The notes: generated by a model from the sequence alone, not told the origin. DNA of 64,000 nt from Pseudomonas laurentiana (GCF_014648275.1 NZ_BMQU01000003.1:124001-188000), one strand, 5' to 3'. Counted from the stretch's first letter, positions 42,506-52,654 are shown. Program-made: numbers and translations.

Positions 42506-43741
42506 ATGAACGACACCCAAGACCGTTTGATCGACCACCTGCAGGCGCGGGGCTTTATTCACCAGAGCACCGACCTGGAAGCCTTGCGCACGCACCTGGC
42601 GACAGGCTCAAGAACGATCTACCTCGGCTTTGACGCCACCGCCGACAGCCTGCACGTTGGCCACCTGCAAGGCCTGATGCTGATGCGCTGGTTACAGAAG
42701 GCTGGCCACCGGCCGATCCTGTTGATCGGAGGCGCCACGACCCGTATCGGCGACCCGAGCTTTCGTGACGAGAGCCGGCCGATCCTCAGCGAAGCGCAGA
42801 TTCAGGCCAATATCGCCGGCATTACCCGCACGTTTGGCCGTTACCTGAACCTGGGTGAAGGTGCTGGCTTGGTCGTCGATAACGCCCAATGGCTCGATGG
42901 CATTGGCTACCTGCAGTTTCTGGATCAGGTGGGGCGCTACTTCTCCATCAACCGTTTGCTGACCTTCGACGCGGTTCGCCAGCGCCTGGACCGCGAGCAT
43001 TCATTGTCGTTTCTTGAGTTCGGCTACACCCTGTTGCAGGCCCACGACTTTACCGAGCTGGCGCGCCAGTACGATTGCACCGTGCAACTGGGCGGTGCTG
43101 ACCAGTGGGCCAATATCATCAATGGCGTGGAGTTGGGGCGCCGTCGCGACAATCGCCAGCTGTTTGGCCTGACCATGCCGCTGTTGACCAGCAGTGATGG
43201 CAAGAAAATGGGCAAATCGGTCAGTGGCGCTGTGTGGTTGGACGGCAGCCGCCTGGCACCGTTCGACTTCTGGCAGTTCTGGCGCAACTGTGATGACCGC
43301 GATGTCGGGCGCTTCCTGGCGCTGTTCACCGAGCTGTCGCTGGAAGAGATTCAGGCGCTCACGGCGCAGGGCGGTGCCGCGTTGAATCAGGCGAAGTGCG
43401 TACTGGCCGACCACGCCACGGCGTTGGCCCATGGCGAGGCGGCGGCGAAGCAGGCCCATGCGGCGGCGATTGCCGTGTTTGCCCATGGCGAGGCGGCAGA
43501 GCTGACCACGCTGACTATTCCTCGTGCCCAGGTGCAGGCGGGTATCACCCTGGCCGAGCTACTGGTCGAGACAGGCTTGCAAGCATCACGCTCGGCGGCA
43601 CGTCGTCTGGCCGAGGGGCGTGGGCTGCGGCTGGATGGGGCGCTGGTTGAGTCGGCTGAACTGGAAATGGACCGGCAGGCCAGCCAGTGGCGGGTGAGCC
43701 TGGGCAAGAAGCGTCATTTCGACATCAAGGTGGTGGGCTGA
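42506..43741 (+). CDS. tyrS: Tyrosyl-tRNA synthetase (second, accessory type)
   Basis: A 411-residue class I synthetase charging tRNA-Tyr. It has [16 protein letters not shown] (HIGH motif as HVGH, about residues 46-52), [15 protein letters not shown], and [13 protein letters not shown] (KMSKS motif as KMGKS). A C-terminal S4 RNA-binding domain follows ([33 protein letters not shown]). The sequence differs from the housekeeping Pseudomonas enzyme I recall (KMSKS, LHLGH), so it is the second type; Pseudomonas aeruginosa is known to carry two. GGAG lies seven bases before the ATG at 42506. Its neighbours are tyramine/4-HPA catabolic genes. Confidence 0.92.
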   Translation: MNDTQDRLIDHLQARGFIHQSTDLEALRTHLATGSRTIYLGFDATADSLHVGHLQGLMLMRWLQKAGHRPILLIGGATTRIGDPSFRDESRPILSEAQIQANIAGITRTFGRYLNLGEGAGLVVDNAQWLDGIGYLQFLDQVGRYFSINRLLTFDAVRQRLDREHSLSFLEFGYTLLQAHDFTELARQYDCTVQLGGADQWANIINGVELGRRRDNRQLFGLTMPLLTSSDGKKMGKSVSGAVWLDGSRLAPFDFWQFWRNCDDRDVGRFLALFTELSLEEIQALTAQGGAALNQAKCVLADHATALAHGEAAAKQAHAAAIAVFAHGEAAELTTLTIPRAQVQAGITLAELLVETGLQASRSAARRLAEGRGLRLDGALVESAELEMDRQASQWRVSLGKKRHFDIKVVG

Positions 43742-43766
43742 ATCGAGCGGATGTTTAGGTGAAACA

Positions 43767-43810
43767 CGGCCTGCTGAGCCGATGCGTCGACTCGGCAGAC
43801 CGCATTTTTT
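43767..43810 (+). terminator. Intrinsic terminator after tyrS
   Basis: CGG-C-CTGC pairs with GCAG-A-CCG around an inner CGA/TCG loop, followed by CA and six Ts, right after tyrS. It is oriented for plus-strand transcripts, and the convergent dehydrogenase gene ends at 43825. Confidence 0.65.
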
Positions 43811-43824
43811 AACGCACCTGACCG

Positions 43825-45285
43825 TTACTTGATACCCAGGCACATGTACTTCTGCTCGATGTAGTCATCAATGCCGTACTTGGAGCCTTCGCGGCCCAGG
43901 CCGGACTGCTTGATGCCGCCGAAGGGGGCAACCTCGGTAGAGATCAGCCCTTCGTTGACGCCGACCATGCCATATTCCAGTGCCTCGCTGACGCGCCAGG
44001 CACGGCCGAGGTCGCGGGTGTAGAGGTAGGAGGCCAGGCCGAACTCGGTGTCGTTGGCCATGGCGATGGCTTCTGCCTCAGTGTCGAAGCGGAAGATCGG
44101 TGCCAGCGGCCCGAAGGTCTCGTCACGGGCCACCAGCATCTGCGGGGTTACATCGCCCAGGACCGTCGGCTCGAAGAAGTTGCCGCCCAATGCATGGGGT
44201 TTGCCGCCAGCGAGCAGCGTTGCACCTTTGCCCAGCGCATCGTTGATGTGTTCTTCGACCTTGGTCACTGCCTTGGCGTTGATCAATGGGCCTTGCTGGA
44301 CACCGTCGGTATCGGCACTGCCAACCTTGAGCGCCTTGACGGCGGTGGCGAGGCGTTCGCTGAAAGCCTCGTAGATGCTGTGCTGGACCAGGATACGGTT
44401 GGTGCAGACGCAGGTTTGCCCGGTGTTGCGGAATTTGGAGCCGATCACGCCCTCGACAGCCGCATCCAGGTCGGCATCTTCAAAGACGATAAAGGGGGCA
44501 TTGCCGCCCAGTTCCAGGCTGACTTTCTTGATGGTTTCGGCGCATTGCGCCATCAGCAGCTTGCCGATGCCGGTCGAACCGGTGAACGAGAGCTTCTGTA
44601 CCCTCGGGTTACCGGTCAGCTCCGCACCGATCTCGCGCGAGCGGGTGCCAGGGACAATGTTCAGCACGCCCGCAGGAATGCCGGCGCGCTCACCCAGCTC
44701 GGCCAGCGCCAGTGCCGACAACGGGGTCTCCGAGGCCGGTTTGACGATAACGGTGCAACCTGCCGCCAAGGCCGGACCGACCTTGCGGGTGATCATGGCA
44801 TTGGGGAAGTTCCACGGGGTAATCGCAGCGACCACGCCAATCGGCTGTTTGATAACCAGCAGCCGACGGCCGGGTTTGTCGTGAGGAATCACGTCGCCGT
44901 AGACACGTTTGGCTTCTTCAGCGAACCACTCGATAAAGCTGGCGCCATAGGCGATCTCGCCACGGCTTTCGGCCAGCGGTTTACCCTGTTCCCAGCTCAG
45001 CAGGCGCGCCAGGTCTTCCTGGTTGGCCATGATCAGCTCGAACCATTTACGCAGAATCGCGCTGCGCTCCTTGGCGGTTTTGTCTCGCCAGGCAGGCAGG
45101 GCCGCATGAGCCGCGTCGATGGCGCGGGCGGTTTCGGCCTGGCCAAGGGAACTGACGGTGGCAATGATTTCGCCGTTGGCCGGGTTGCTCACGTTGAAGC
45201 GGGCATGGTCGTCTGCTTCAAGCCATTGGCCGTTAACGTAGGCGTGCTCGCGTAGCAGTTTCAGGTCGTTGAGTTTCATGGTCAT
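43825..45285 (-). CDS. gabD: Succinate-semialdehyde dehydrogenase (GabD-like) of the hpa operon
   Basis: A 486-residue NAD(P)-linked dehydrogenase with ITPWNFPNAMITRKVGPALA, the cofactor motif FTGSTGIGKLL, catalytic glutamate in LELGGNAPF and cysteine in NTGQTCVCTNRI, the GabD pattern. It lies 9 bp after hpaI on the same strand and is the last gene of the hpa operon. HpaI releases succinic semialdehyde, so this enzyme would complete the path to succinate. Confidence 0.9.
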   Translation of the reverse strand: MTMKLNDLKLLREHAYVNGQWLEADDHARFNVSNPANGEIIATVSSLGQAETARAIDAAHAALPAWRDKTAKERSAILRKWFELIMANQEDLARLLSWEQGKPLAESRGEIAYGASFIEWFAEEAKRVYGDVIPHDKPGRRLLVIKQPIGVVAAITPWNFPNAMITRKVGPALAAGCTVIVKPASETPLSALALAELGERAGIPAGVLNIVPGTRSREIGAELTGNPRVQKLSFTGSTGIGKLLMAQCAETIKKVSLELGGNAPFIVFEDADLDAAVEGVIGSKFRNTGQTCVCTNRILVQHSIYEAFSERLATAVKALKVGSADTDGVQQGPLINAKAVTKVEEHINDALGKGATLLAGGKPHALGGNFFEPTVLGDVTPQMLVARDETFGPLAPIFRFDTEAEAIAMANDTEFGLASYLYTRDLGRAWRVSEALEYGMVGVNEGLISTEVAPFGGIKQSGLGREGSKYGIDDYIEQKYMCLGIK

Positions 45286-45294
45286 GCTCAGTAG

Positions 45295-46098
45295 TTAGTA
45301 GACGCTGCCGCCAGCGCTGGTGGGCGCTGTACCGCCTTTGAATTTGCCGGCCAGGGTCTGCAGGCCGCGCATCAGCACGGTGGTGTCTACGCCGACGGCG
45401 ACGAAGGCTGCGCCCAGTTCGATGTAGCGCCGGGCAAGCGCCTCGTCAGCGCTGAGAATGCCGGCTGCTTTGCCTGCCTTCTGAATCCGTACGATGGCGT
45501 CTTCGATGGCCGCCTGGACTTCGGGGTGGCCGGGGTTGCCACGATGGCCCAGTGAAGCACTGAGGTCGGCCGGGCCGATGAACACACCGTCGACGCCGTC
45601 GACCGCCGCGATGGCGTCCAGGTTGGCCAAGCCTTCACGGTTTTCGATCTGCACCAGCAGGCACATCTGCTGATCGGCGTGATCCAGGTAGCCGGGAATG
45701 CTGTTCCAGCGCGAGGCGCGGGCCAGGGCACTGCCGACACCGCGAATCCCCTGCGGCGGGTAGTGGATGGCACGGACCAGTTCGCGTGCCTGCTCGGCGC
45801 TTTCGACCATGGGTACCAGCAAGGTCTGGGCACCGATATCCAGCACCTGTTTGATCAAGGCGGTGTCGCCGATCACCGGGCGAATGATGGGTTGGCTCGG
45901 GTAGGGCGCGACGGCCTGCAACTGGCTGAGCATGCCGCGCAGGTCGTTCGGCGCGTGTTCACCGTCTATCAGCAACCAGTCGAAACCGGCATTGGCCGCC
46001 AGCTCCGCACAATAGGCATCGGCCAGGCCGAGCCACAGGCCGATTTGTGCCTGGCCACTTTTCAGGCGTTGCTTGAAGGTGTTGATGGGCATGTCCAT
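45295..46098 (-). CDS. hpaI: 4-hydroxy-2-oxoheptanedioate aldolase HpaI
   Basis: A 267-residue class II metal aldolase of the HpcH/HpaI family ([69 protein letters not shown]). It splits 4-hydroxy-2-oxoheptanedioate into pyruvate and succinic semialdehyde. I chose the ATG at 46098 because GAGGAG lies six bases before it. It follows hpaH by 10 bp. Confidence 0.95.
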   Translation of the reverse strand: MDMPINTFKQRLKSGQAQIGLWLGLADAYCAELAANAGFDWLLIDGEHAPNDLRGMLSQLQAVAPYPSQPIIRPVIGDTALIKQVLDIGAQTLLVPMVESAEQARELVRAIHYPPQGIRGVGSALARASRWNSIPGYLDHADQQMCLLVQIENREGLANLDAIAAVDGVDGVFIGPADLSASLGHRGNPGHPEVQAAIEDAIVRIQKAGKAAGILSADEALARRYIELGAAFVAVGVDTTVLMRGLQTLAGKFKGGTAPTSAGGSVY

Positions 46099-46108
46099 GG
46101 GCAGCTCC

Positions 46109-46912
46109 TCAGACGAAACGGCAAGCGATGGAGCCGAGCATGTCGTAGTCGACATGGAAGGTATCGCCCGGGTTCGCGGCCACCGGACGGGTAAACGAAC
46201 CGCCGAGAATGATCTGACCGGCTTCCAGGGTGACGTCATATGGCGCCAGTTTGTTTGCCAGCCACGCAACGCCTTTGGCCGGGTGGTTGAGCACGGCAGC
46301 AGAAACCCCGGACTCTTCGATCACGCCATTGCGGTAGAGCACGGCGGGAACCTTGCGCAGGTCGATTTCGGTCGGGCGCACAGCACGACCGCCCATGACC
46401 ACGCCGGCGTTGGCGGCGTTATCGGAGATGGTGTCGAAGACTTTGCGGGTAGCCTTGGTTTGCGGGTCGATCTGTTGAATGCGTGCGTCGATGATTTCCA
46501 GCGCTGGGATCACCCATTCGGTGGCGTCGAGCACGTCGAACACACTGACGTTCGGGCCTTTGAGCGGCTTGCCAAGGATGAACGCCAGTTCCACCTCGAC
46601 CCGTGGGACGATGAAACGGTCGAAAGGAATGTCACTGCCTTCTTCGAACATCATGTCGTCGAGCAGCGCGCCGTAGTCCGGCTCGGTGATGTTCGAGGAG
46701 ACTTGCATGGCCCGAGAGGTCAGGCCGATCTTGTGCCCGACCAGCTTGCGACCGTCCTTGATCTTCTGCGCTACCCAGGCGCGCTGGATGGCATAGGCGT
46801 CTTCGATGGTGATGGCCGGGTGTTCGAGCGAGAACTGGCGGACTTGTTCGCGCGAGCGTTCAGCACGGTCGAGCTGGGCAGCGGCTTGCAGAATCAGGCT
46901 GTGGTCAAGCAT
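46109..46912 (-). CDS. hpaH: 2-oxo-hept-4-ene-1,7-dioate hydratase HpaH
   Basis: A 267-residue hydratase of the MhpD/HpaH family ([65 protein letters not shown]). It adds water to 2-oxohept-4-ene-1,7-dioate to give the HpaI substrate, using a divalent metal. I chose the ATG at 46912, which gives the family opening [14 protein letters not shown]. Confidence 0.95.
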   Translation of the reverse strand: MLDHSLILQAAAQLDRAERSREQVRQFSLEHPAITIEDAYAIQRAWVAQKIKDGRKLVGHKIGLTSRAMQVSSNITEPDYGALLDDMMFEEGSDIPFDRFIVPRVEVELAFILGKPLKGPNVSVFDVLDATEWVIPALEIIDARIQQIDPQTKATRKVFDTISDNAANAGVVMGGRAVRPTEIDLRKVPAVLYRNGVIEESGVSAAVLNHPAKGVAWLANKLAPYDVTLEAGQIILGGSFTRPVAANPGDTFHVDYDMLGSIACRFV

Positions 46913-46925
46913 GGAAAAGGCTCTC

Positions 46926-48230
46926 TTACTGTGGATTAACGATGGCAGCCCGGGTGCGCAGCACCAGGAAACCGCCCAGAGCGATGAACAACGCCAGTAC
47001 ATACAAGGCCAGGCTGGCGCTGTGCGTGGTGTCGCGCATCCAGCCGATCAGGTAAGGCGCAAGAAACGAGGCGATGCTGCCGAACGAGCTGATCAGGGCG
47101 ATGCCGGCCGCCTGGGTACTGTTGGAAAGAAATGCGGGTGGCAACTGCCAGAACATCGGCAAGGCGGCGCTGGCACCCATGCCGGCGACCACCAGGCCAC
47201 TGAGCACCATGACCGGATTGGTGGGGGCCAGGCCGGCGACTGCGATCCCCACTGCCGACATCAGCAGGGGTACGCACAGGTGCCAGCGGCGTTCGCGGTG
47301 ACGATCCGAAGAGCGTCCACAGGCGATCATGAACAGGCAGCCGAACAGGTAGGGCACCGCACTGAGCAGGCCGACTTTGCCGTCGCTACCAATGCCGGCA
47401 CCGTGAATCAGGGTGGGCATCCAGAACGCCAGCGTGTTGACCGCCAGCATCACTGCGAAGTACACGGCGACCAGTAACCAGACCTGCGAGTCCTTGAGGA
47501 TGCCGGAGAACGAGGTGATGGACTTGCGTTGCTCTTCATGGCTGAGCTGTTCGCGCAACTGACGTTTCTGCCCGTCGGACAGCCAGTTCACGGTCTCGAA
47601 ACTGTCAGGCAGGCACTTGAGGACCACAAGGCCCAGCAGTACCACGGGCGCGCCCTCGATCAGGAACATCCACTGCCAGCCGCGTAACCCGGCAAACTCA
47701 TGGAAGCGTTCGAGGATACCGCCCGACAGCGGGCCGCCAATCACCCCGGCCATCGGTACGGCAATGGCGAACAGCGCGGTGACCTGTGCGCGGCGACCGG
47801 CCGGGTACCACCGGTTGAGGAAGACCAGTATGCCGGGGAAGAAACCTGCTTCGGCCACCCCAAGCAGGAAGCGCAGTACGTAGAATCCGGCCGCGCTGTC
47901 GATCCACAGCATGCCGGTGGAAAGCATGCCCCAGACCACCATCAGGGTGGCGATCCAGCGACGCGGGCCAACGCGGTCCAGGGCCATGTTGCTGGGCACT
48001 CCGAACAGTGCATAGGCGACAAAGAACAGGCCGGCGCCAAAACCGTAGACGGTATCGCTGAAGTGCAGGTCGGTGCTCATCTGCATTTTGGCGAAGCCGA
48101 TGTTGATTCGGTCGAGGTGGGCAAACAGGTAGCAAATCAGTAGCAGGGGCATCAGTCGCCAGGTGACGATGCTGTGGGTCCGATCCTGGGTAGCGGCGGT
48201 GACGCCTTGAACGCTATGGGCTGTGTTCAT
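46926..48230 (-). CDS. hpaX: 4-hydroxyphenylacetate MFS permease HpaX
   Basis: A 434-residue MFS protein of the anion:cation symporter group, with [18 protein letters not shown] and [20 protein letters not shown]. In hpa clusters this position is occupied by HpaX, which imports 4-hydroxyphenylacetate with protons. I chose the ATG at 48230; a TTG at 48272 would add 14 residues and looks less likely. It sits between hpaF and hpaH in the operon. Confidence 0.88.
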   Translation of the reverse strand: MNTAHSVQGVTAATQDRTHSIVTWRLMPLLLICYLFAHLDRINIGFAKMQMSTDLHFSDTVYGFGAGLFFVAYALFGVPSNMALDRVGPRRWIATLMVVWGMLSTGMLWIDSAAGFYVLRFLLGVAEAGFFPGILVFLNRWYPAGRRAQVTALFAIAVPMAGVIGGPLSGGILERFHEFAGLRGWQWMFLIEGAPVVLLGLVVLKCLPDSFETVNWLSDGQKRQLREQLSHEEQRKSITSFSGILKDSQVWLLVAVYFAVMLAVNTLAFWMPTLIHGAGIGSDGKVGLLSAVPYLFGCLFMIACGRSSDRHRERRWHLCVPLLMSAVGIAVAGLAPTNPVMVLSGLVVAGMGASAALPMFWQLPPAFLSNSTQAAGIALISSFGSIASFLAPYLIGWMRDTTHSASLALYVLALFIALGGFLVLRTRAAIVNPQ

Positions 48231-48277
48231 GATCTTGTGCTTTTTTATTAGAGAGATCAGGGGTAAAGGCAACGAGG

Positions 48278-48670
48278 TCAGTTGCCTTGTGACTTGAGGA
48301 ACGCGTGAACGTTGTTTTCCTTGAAGTTCAGGACTTCGTGCAGCTCGGTCATCTCGAACGACAAGGCCAGCAGACGTTCAGCCTGTAACGGCGCGAAGTG
48401 CGCCTTGATGACCTCGAACAGGGCTTCGGCGACGCGCTGGCGCGTCGCCAGGTCCCGGCCATGGCCGACTTTCAGGGTCATGTGCACGAAGGCATAGTCA
48501 TGCTTGCCGTCGGCCATGCGCCAGGTGTCCAGGCGAACCGCACGGCTGCGGATCCCGCCCAGTGGGAATACACCACTGTCGCCCAGGGTGGCATGGACCT
48601 TCTCGAACAGGCCGGGCAGGTCGGCTTGCTGTTCAAGGTTGTCGGTGTACTCGGCAATAAAATGCGGCAT
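48278..48670 (-). CDS. hpaF: 5-carboxymethyl-2-hydroxymuconate delta-isomerase HpaF
   Basis: A 130-residue tautomerase-fold enzyme beginning MPHFIAEYTDN, so the catalytic N-terminal proline is exposed after Met removal. It shifts the double bond of 5-carboxymethyl-2-hydroxymuconate before decarboxylation by HpaG. AGGAGCTCCC precedes the ATG at 48670. Confidence 0.93.
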   Translation of the reverse strand: MPHFIAEYTDNLEQQADLPGLFEKVHATLGDSGVFPLGGIRSRAVRLDTWRMADGKHDYAFVHMTLKVGHGRDLATRQRVAEALFEVIKAHFAPLQAERLLALSFEMTELHEVLNFKENNVHAFLKSQGN

Positions 48671-48725
48671 GGGAGCTCCTCTGCGCCGGGTAGCCTTGAG
48701 CGTGGCGCCCAAGGCTTGCGCTGCG

Positions 48726-49583
48726 TTAAACCGGGAAGATGGCGTTGATCTGGCCAGTGCCAGAACTGCCGAACGGCTCGGTGAGCACCTCGACAGGCTT
48801 GTTGTAGTCGGCACCACCGAGCAGGCCCAGGAGCATCGCGGTGTCATGCATGCCGCCTTCGCCAAAGCAGTGTGCGGCGTAGTCCGGGAGCATGGCGCAG
48901 AACTCCTTGAAGCGGCCTTGCTTCCACAGCTCGACCACGCGCATGTCCATCTGCTTGTCGAATTCGCGGGTCCAGTTGTGAATGTTCGCTTCAGCGTTGC
49001 GATCGTCCGAGAAACGGTGCGACAACGAGCCGGAGGCCAGGACCAGGACCTTGCGGTCGCTCTTCTCGATGGCGCGGCGTACAGCGGCGCCGAATGTGAA
49101 GCTGTCTTCCAGGCGATGCCAGGCACACCAGGCTGCAACCGAGACGACGTTGAATTTCTGTTCGTCCGGAACGTCCATGTGCATGTAGCGCATAGGGACC
49201 AGGGTGCCGTATTCCAGCTCCAGGCTCGGGATGTTGTGGGCCAGGGTGCGTACGTCGGAGGCATTCGCCTCGGCAGCGATCAGTTCACCCAGCTCCGGGC
49301 AGCCGGGGTACTCAAAGTGCATGTCCTTGATGAAGTGCGGCAGCTCGTTGCTGGTATAGATTCCCTTGAAGTGTTCGCCACAGTTGACGTGGTAGGCACT
49401 GTTGACCAGCCAGTGCACGTCGAACACAACGGCGGTATCAGCGCCCAACTCGCGTGCGCGGCGGCCAATCTCCTTGTGACCGGCGATAGCGGCTTCACGG
49501 CAGCCATGGTGTTTGCCCGGCAGTTCGGAAAGGTACATCGAGGGTACGTGACAGACTTTGGCTGCCAGGACGACTTCGCCCAT
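48726..49583 (-). CDS. hpaD: 3,4-dihydroxyphenylacetate 2,3-dioxygenase HpaD
   Basis: A 285-residue class III (LigB-fold) extradiol dioxygenase. Recognisable parts are KVCHVPSMYLSELPGKHHGC, VVFDVHWLVNSAYHVNC and LASGSLSHRF, which include the histidine iron ligands. It opens the homoprotocatechuate ring to 5-carboxymethyl-2-hydroxymuconate semialdehyde. It is separated from hpaE by a REP-pair insertion of about 120 bp. Confidence 0.95.
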   Translation of the reverse strand: MGEVVLAAKVCHVPSMYLSELPGKHHGCREAAIAGHKEIGRRARELGADTAVVFDVHWLVNSAYHVNCGEHFKGIYTSNELPHFIKDMHFEYPGCPELGELIAAEANASDVRTLAHNIPSLELEYGTLVPMRYMHMDVPDEQKFNVVSVAAWCAWHRLEDSFTFGAAVRRAIEKSDRKVLVLASGSLSHRFSDDRNAEANIHNWTREFDKQMDMRVVELWKQGRFKEFCAMLPDYAAHCFGEGGMHDTAMLLGLLGGADYNKPVEVLTEPFGSSGTGQINAIFPV

Positions 49584-49617
49584 GATGGAACTCCTGAAAA
49601 TTGTTCTTGTTGTGCGT

Positions 49618-49696
49618 TGTAGGAGCCGGTCTTGCCGACGATGTGCTCACCCTATACAGGGTGTTGCAGCTATCGCCAACCACAGCGGCTCCTGTA
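49618..49696. repeat. Inverted REP pair (REPIN-like) inside the hpa operon
   Basis: AGGAGCCG (49621-49628), followed by GTCTTGCCGACGATG in REP style, faces CGGCTCCT (49686-49693). A central palindrome CACCCT-ATAC-AGGGTG is at 49648-49663. This is the Pseudomonas REP doublet arrangement, placed between hpaE and hpaD. Confidence 0.6.
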
Positions 49697-49702
49697 CGGG
49701 TA

Positions 49703-51172
49703 TCAGACGCCCCAGCGTGGAATGTGGTGGCTGCCCATGGAAATGCACACGTTCTTGATCTCGGCGAACACTTCGAAGCTGTACTGACCGCCTTCGCGAC
49801 CGGTACCGGAGCCCTTCACGCCGCCGAACGGCTGGCGCAGGTCACGCACGTTCTGGCTGTTGATGAAGACCATGCCGGCCTCGATGCCACGCGCCAGGCG
49901 GTGGGCCTTGCCGATGTCCTGGGTCCAGATGTAGGAGGCCAGGCCGTATTCGGTGTCGTTGGCCAACTGCAGTGCTTCGGCCTCGTCCTTGAACGGGATC
50001 AGGCAGACCACAGGACCGAAGATTTCTTCCTGGGCAATGCGCATCTTGTTGTTCACGTCAGCGAATACAGTCGGCTGGATGAACTGGCCACGGCTCAGGT
50101 GCGCTGGCAGGTTGGCCGGACGCTCCAGGCCACCGGCGAGCAGGGTGGCGCCTTCTTCGATACCGATCTTGATGTAGCCGGTGACCTTGTCGTAGTGGGC
50201 TTGAGTGATCATCGAGCCTACTTGGGTTTTCGGGTCTTGCGGGTCGCCGACGATCAGGCGCTTGGCGCGGGCAGCAAACTCGGCAACGAATTGCGGGTAC
50301 ACGCTTTCCTGGATGAAGATCCGGCTGCCAGCGGTGCAGCGCTCGCCGTTCAACGAGAAGATGGTGAACAACGCAGCATCCAGTGCGCGCTCGAGGTCGG
50401 CATCTTCAAAGATCAGTACCGGCGACTTGCCGCCCAACTCCATGGAGTACTTCTTCAACCCGGCGGTCTGCATGATTTTCTTGCCGGTGGCGGTGCCGCC
50501 AGTGAAGGAGATGGCGCGTACATCCGGGTGACGAACCAGTGCATCGCCGGCGGTGGCACCGTAGCCCTGGATCACGTTCAGCACACCGTTGGGGATGCCG
50601 GCTTCAACGGCCAGGCGACCCAGTTCGTTGGCGGTCAGTGGCGACAGCTCGCTCATTTTCAGCACCGCGGTGTTGCCCAGTGCCAGGCATGGCGCCGTTT
50701 TCCAGGTGGCGGTCATGAACGGTACGTTCCACGGCGACACCAGGCCGCATACACCCACCGGCTGGTACAGGGTGTAGTTGAGCATCTGGTCGTCGACCGG
50801 GTAGGTGTGACCGTCCATGCGGGTGCAGACTTCGGCGAAGAAATCGAAGTTGTGCGAGGCGCGCGGGATCAGCACGTTCTTGGTCTGGTGGATCGGCAGA
50901 CCGGTGTCCAGGGTTTCCAGTTCGGCCAGGTGTGGCACGTTCTGCTCGATCAGCTCACCGAGTTTGCGCATCAACCGCGCACGTTCCTTGGCCGGGGTGT
51001 TGGCCCATTTCGGGAACGCTTCCTTGGCAGCGGCAACGGCCTGTGCGACTTCTTCAGCACCACCACTGGCGACTTCACCGATGGCCTCGCCCGTGGCCGG
51101 GTTGTAGTTGACGAAGGTGTCTTTGCTTTCGACCTCGCGGCCGTTGATCCAGTGTTTGATCATGGGGTTCAA
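49703..51172 (-). CDS. hpaE: 5-carboxymethyl-2-hydroxymuconate semialdehyde dehydrogenase HpaE
   Basis: A 489-residue aldehyde dehydrogenase with SPWNVPFMTATWKTAPCLAL, FTGGTATGKKI, MELGGKSPVLIFEDADLERA and catalytic cysteine in NGERCTAGSRIF, the HpaE pattern. It oxidises the ring-cleavage semialdehyde with NAD. The start at 51172 overlaps the hpaG2 stop by four bases. Confidence 0.95.
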   Translation of the reverse strand: MNPMIKHWINGREVESKDTFVNYNPATGEAIGEVASGGAEEVAQAVAAAKEAFPKWANTPAKERARLMRKLGELIEQNVPHLAELETLDTGLPIHQTKNVLIPRASHNFDFFAEVCTRMDGHTYPVDDQMLNYTLYQPVGVCGLVSPWNVPFMTATWKTAPCLALGNTAVLKMSELSPLTANELGRLAVEAGIPNGVLNVIQGYGATAGDALVRHPDVRAISFTGGTATGKKIMQTAGLKKYSMELGGKSPVLIFEDADLERALDAALFTIFSLNGERCTAGSRIFIQESVYPQFVAEFAARAKRLIVGDPQDPKTQVGSMITQAHYDKVTGYIKIGIEEGATLLAGGLERPANLPAHLSRGQFIQPTVFADVNNKMRIAQEEIFGPVVCLIPFKDEAEALQLANDTEYGLASYIWTQDIGKAHRLARGIEAGMVFINSQNVRDLRQPFGGVKGSGTGREGGQYSFEVFAEIKNVCISMGSHHIPRWGV

Positions 51173-51936
51173 GCCTTTTTGTTCTTGAAGAAGTCAGCTT
51201 CACTGACAATACGGTTGACCAGGCGACCGACGCCCTCGACTTCAACCACCACCTCATCGCCTGGCACGACATCGGCCAGGCCTTCCGGTGTGCCTGTGGC
51301 GATCATGTCGCCCGGCTGCAGGGTCATGAAACTCGAGAAGTATTCGATCAGGTAGGGGATGTCGAAAATCATGTCGCGAGTGCTGCCTTCCTGTTTCAAC
51401 TCGCCGTTGATCCAGGTGCGCAGGGTCAGGTTGCTTGGGTCCGGTACGTCCGCCACATCGACGATCCACGGGCCGACCGGGGTGGTGGCGTCGCGGTTCT
51501 TCACCCGCAGGTTGGGGCGGTAGTAGTTCTCGAGGTAGTCGCGGATCGCGTAGTCGTTGCACACGGTGTAGCCGGCCAGATACGCCAGGGCGTCTTCGCG
51601 CTTGACGTTGCGTGCCGGCTTGCCGATCACGGCCACCAGTTCGCACTCGTAGTGCATGTAGGCGACGTTGTCCGGGCGCCAGGTGACGCTGTTGTGGCCC
51701 GTGTAGGTACCGGGCGACTTGATGAAAGCCAGTGGCTCGGTCGGTGGCGCGAAGGCCAGTTCGGCGGCGTGGTCGGCATAGTTCAGGCCCAGGGCGAACA
51801 TGCTGCCGTTGGCCGGTGGCAGCCACTCGACCTGGTCTTCGTTGAGACGGCGACCATCGGCCAGGTGCAAGACGTTGTTGTCGTCGACCGTGGCGAGGTG
51901 AACCTCGCCTTCAAAGCGGATACGGGCGTGTTTCAT
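51169..51936 (-). CDS. hpaG2: HpaG2 subunit (FAH family), isomerase/decarboxylase
   Basis: A 255-residue FAH-fold protein (NYADHAAELAF, FIKSPGTYTGHNSVTW, YECELVAVIGKPARNV, MIATGTPEGLADVVPGDEVV). It corresponds to the C-terminal half of the HpaG of Escherichia coli and has metal-binding acidic residues. With HpaG1 it decarboxylates and isomerises the pathway intermediate to 2-oxohept-4-ene-dioate. It is 11 bp after hpaG1 and overlaps hpaE. Confidence 0.93.
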   Translation of the reverse strand: MKHARIRFEGEVHLATVDDNNVLHLADGRRLNEDQVEWLPPANGSMFALGLNYADHAAELAFAPPTEPLAFIKSPGTYTGHNSVTWRPDNVAYMHYECELVAVIGKPARNVKREDALAYLAGYTVCNDYAIRDYLENYYRPNLRVKNRDATTPVGPWIVDVADVPDPSNLTLRTWINGELKQEGSTRDMIFDIPYLIEYFSSFMTLQPGDMIATGTPEGLADVVPGDEVVVEVEGVGRLVNRIVSEADFFKNKKA

Positions 51937-51947
51937 GGGGGCTCCTC

Positions 51948-52607
51948 TTACTCGGCCACGATGTGGTTAACGAGGCGGCCCAGGCCGCTGATTTCAACTT
52001 CGACGCGGTCGCCAGGTTGCACATCGACACGGCCTTCCGGGGTGCCGGTGATTAACAGGTCACCTTCATGCAGGGTCATGAACTCGCTGAGTTCGGCAAT
52101 CAGTTGCGCCACCGAGCGGACACAGTTGGCCGTGCTGTTGGACTGGCGCAACTCGCCGTTGACCCAGAGCTTGATGTCGAGCGCCTGTGGGTTGGCGACC
52201 TGGGAGGGCGGAACCAGCTCCGGACCGAACGAGCAGAAACCGTCTCGGCATTTGGCTTTGACGGCAGGGCGGTAGTAGCTGTCTTCCGGCAGGCTGAATT
52301 CGTTGACGATGGTGTAGCCGGCCACGTACTCCAGTGCCTGTTCGACGCTGACGCGGCTGGCGTCCTTGCCGATCACGACGCCCAGCGCAGGGCCGGGCTG
52401 CAGGTGTTCGATGCCCTGGGGGTATACCACCGCACCATCATGCTGGTTTCGGGTGTTGGGGGTCTTTACGAACAACACCGGCTTGACCGGGGGTTGCTTG
52501 TAAGGCGGCTCGTTGAAGGCGGCGAGGTGCTGATTCAGCAGCCCCTGGTAGTTCAGGGCAACGCCGAACAAGGTGCCGGTCGCAACGTCATGCAGGGCAC
52601 GGCTCAT
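51948..52607 (-). CDS. hpaG1: HpaG1 subunit (FAH family), isomerase/decarboxylase
   Basis: A 219-residue FAH-fold protein (FGVALNYQGLLNQHLAAF, LFVKTPNTRN, ALGVVIGKDASRV, LITGTPEGRVDVQPGD), matching the N-terminal half of enteric HpaG. I chose the ATG at 52607 (MSRALHDVAT), with AGGAGAAAAGC before it. It is the first gene of the hpa operon, with two TTAA-ATG-TAA operator sites directly upstream. Confidence 0.93.
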   Translation of the reverse strand: MSRALHDVATGTLFGVALNYQGLLNQHLAAFNEPPYKQPPVKPVLFVKTPNTRNQHDGAVVYPQGIEHLQPGPALGVVIGKDASRVSVEQALEYVAGYTIVNEFSLPEDSYYRPAVKAKCRDGFCSFGPELVPPSQVANPQALDIKLWVNGELRQSNSTANCVRSVAQLIAELSEFMTLHEGDLLITGTPEGRVDVQPGDRVEVEISGLGRLVNHIVAE

Positions 52608-52654
52608 GCTTTTCTCCTGGCAGTGGCAGGACACTGTGTGCCCTGCGTCTATTT

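Noticed and set aside
49601-51355. A 584-codon plus-strand frame opposite hpaE
   Set aside because: Antisense to a clear dehydrogenase gene, with low-complexity composition and no recognisable domain.
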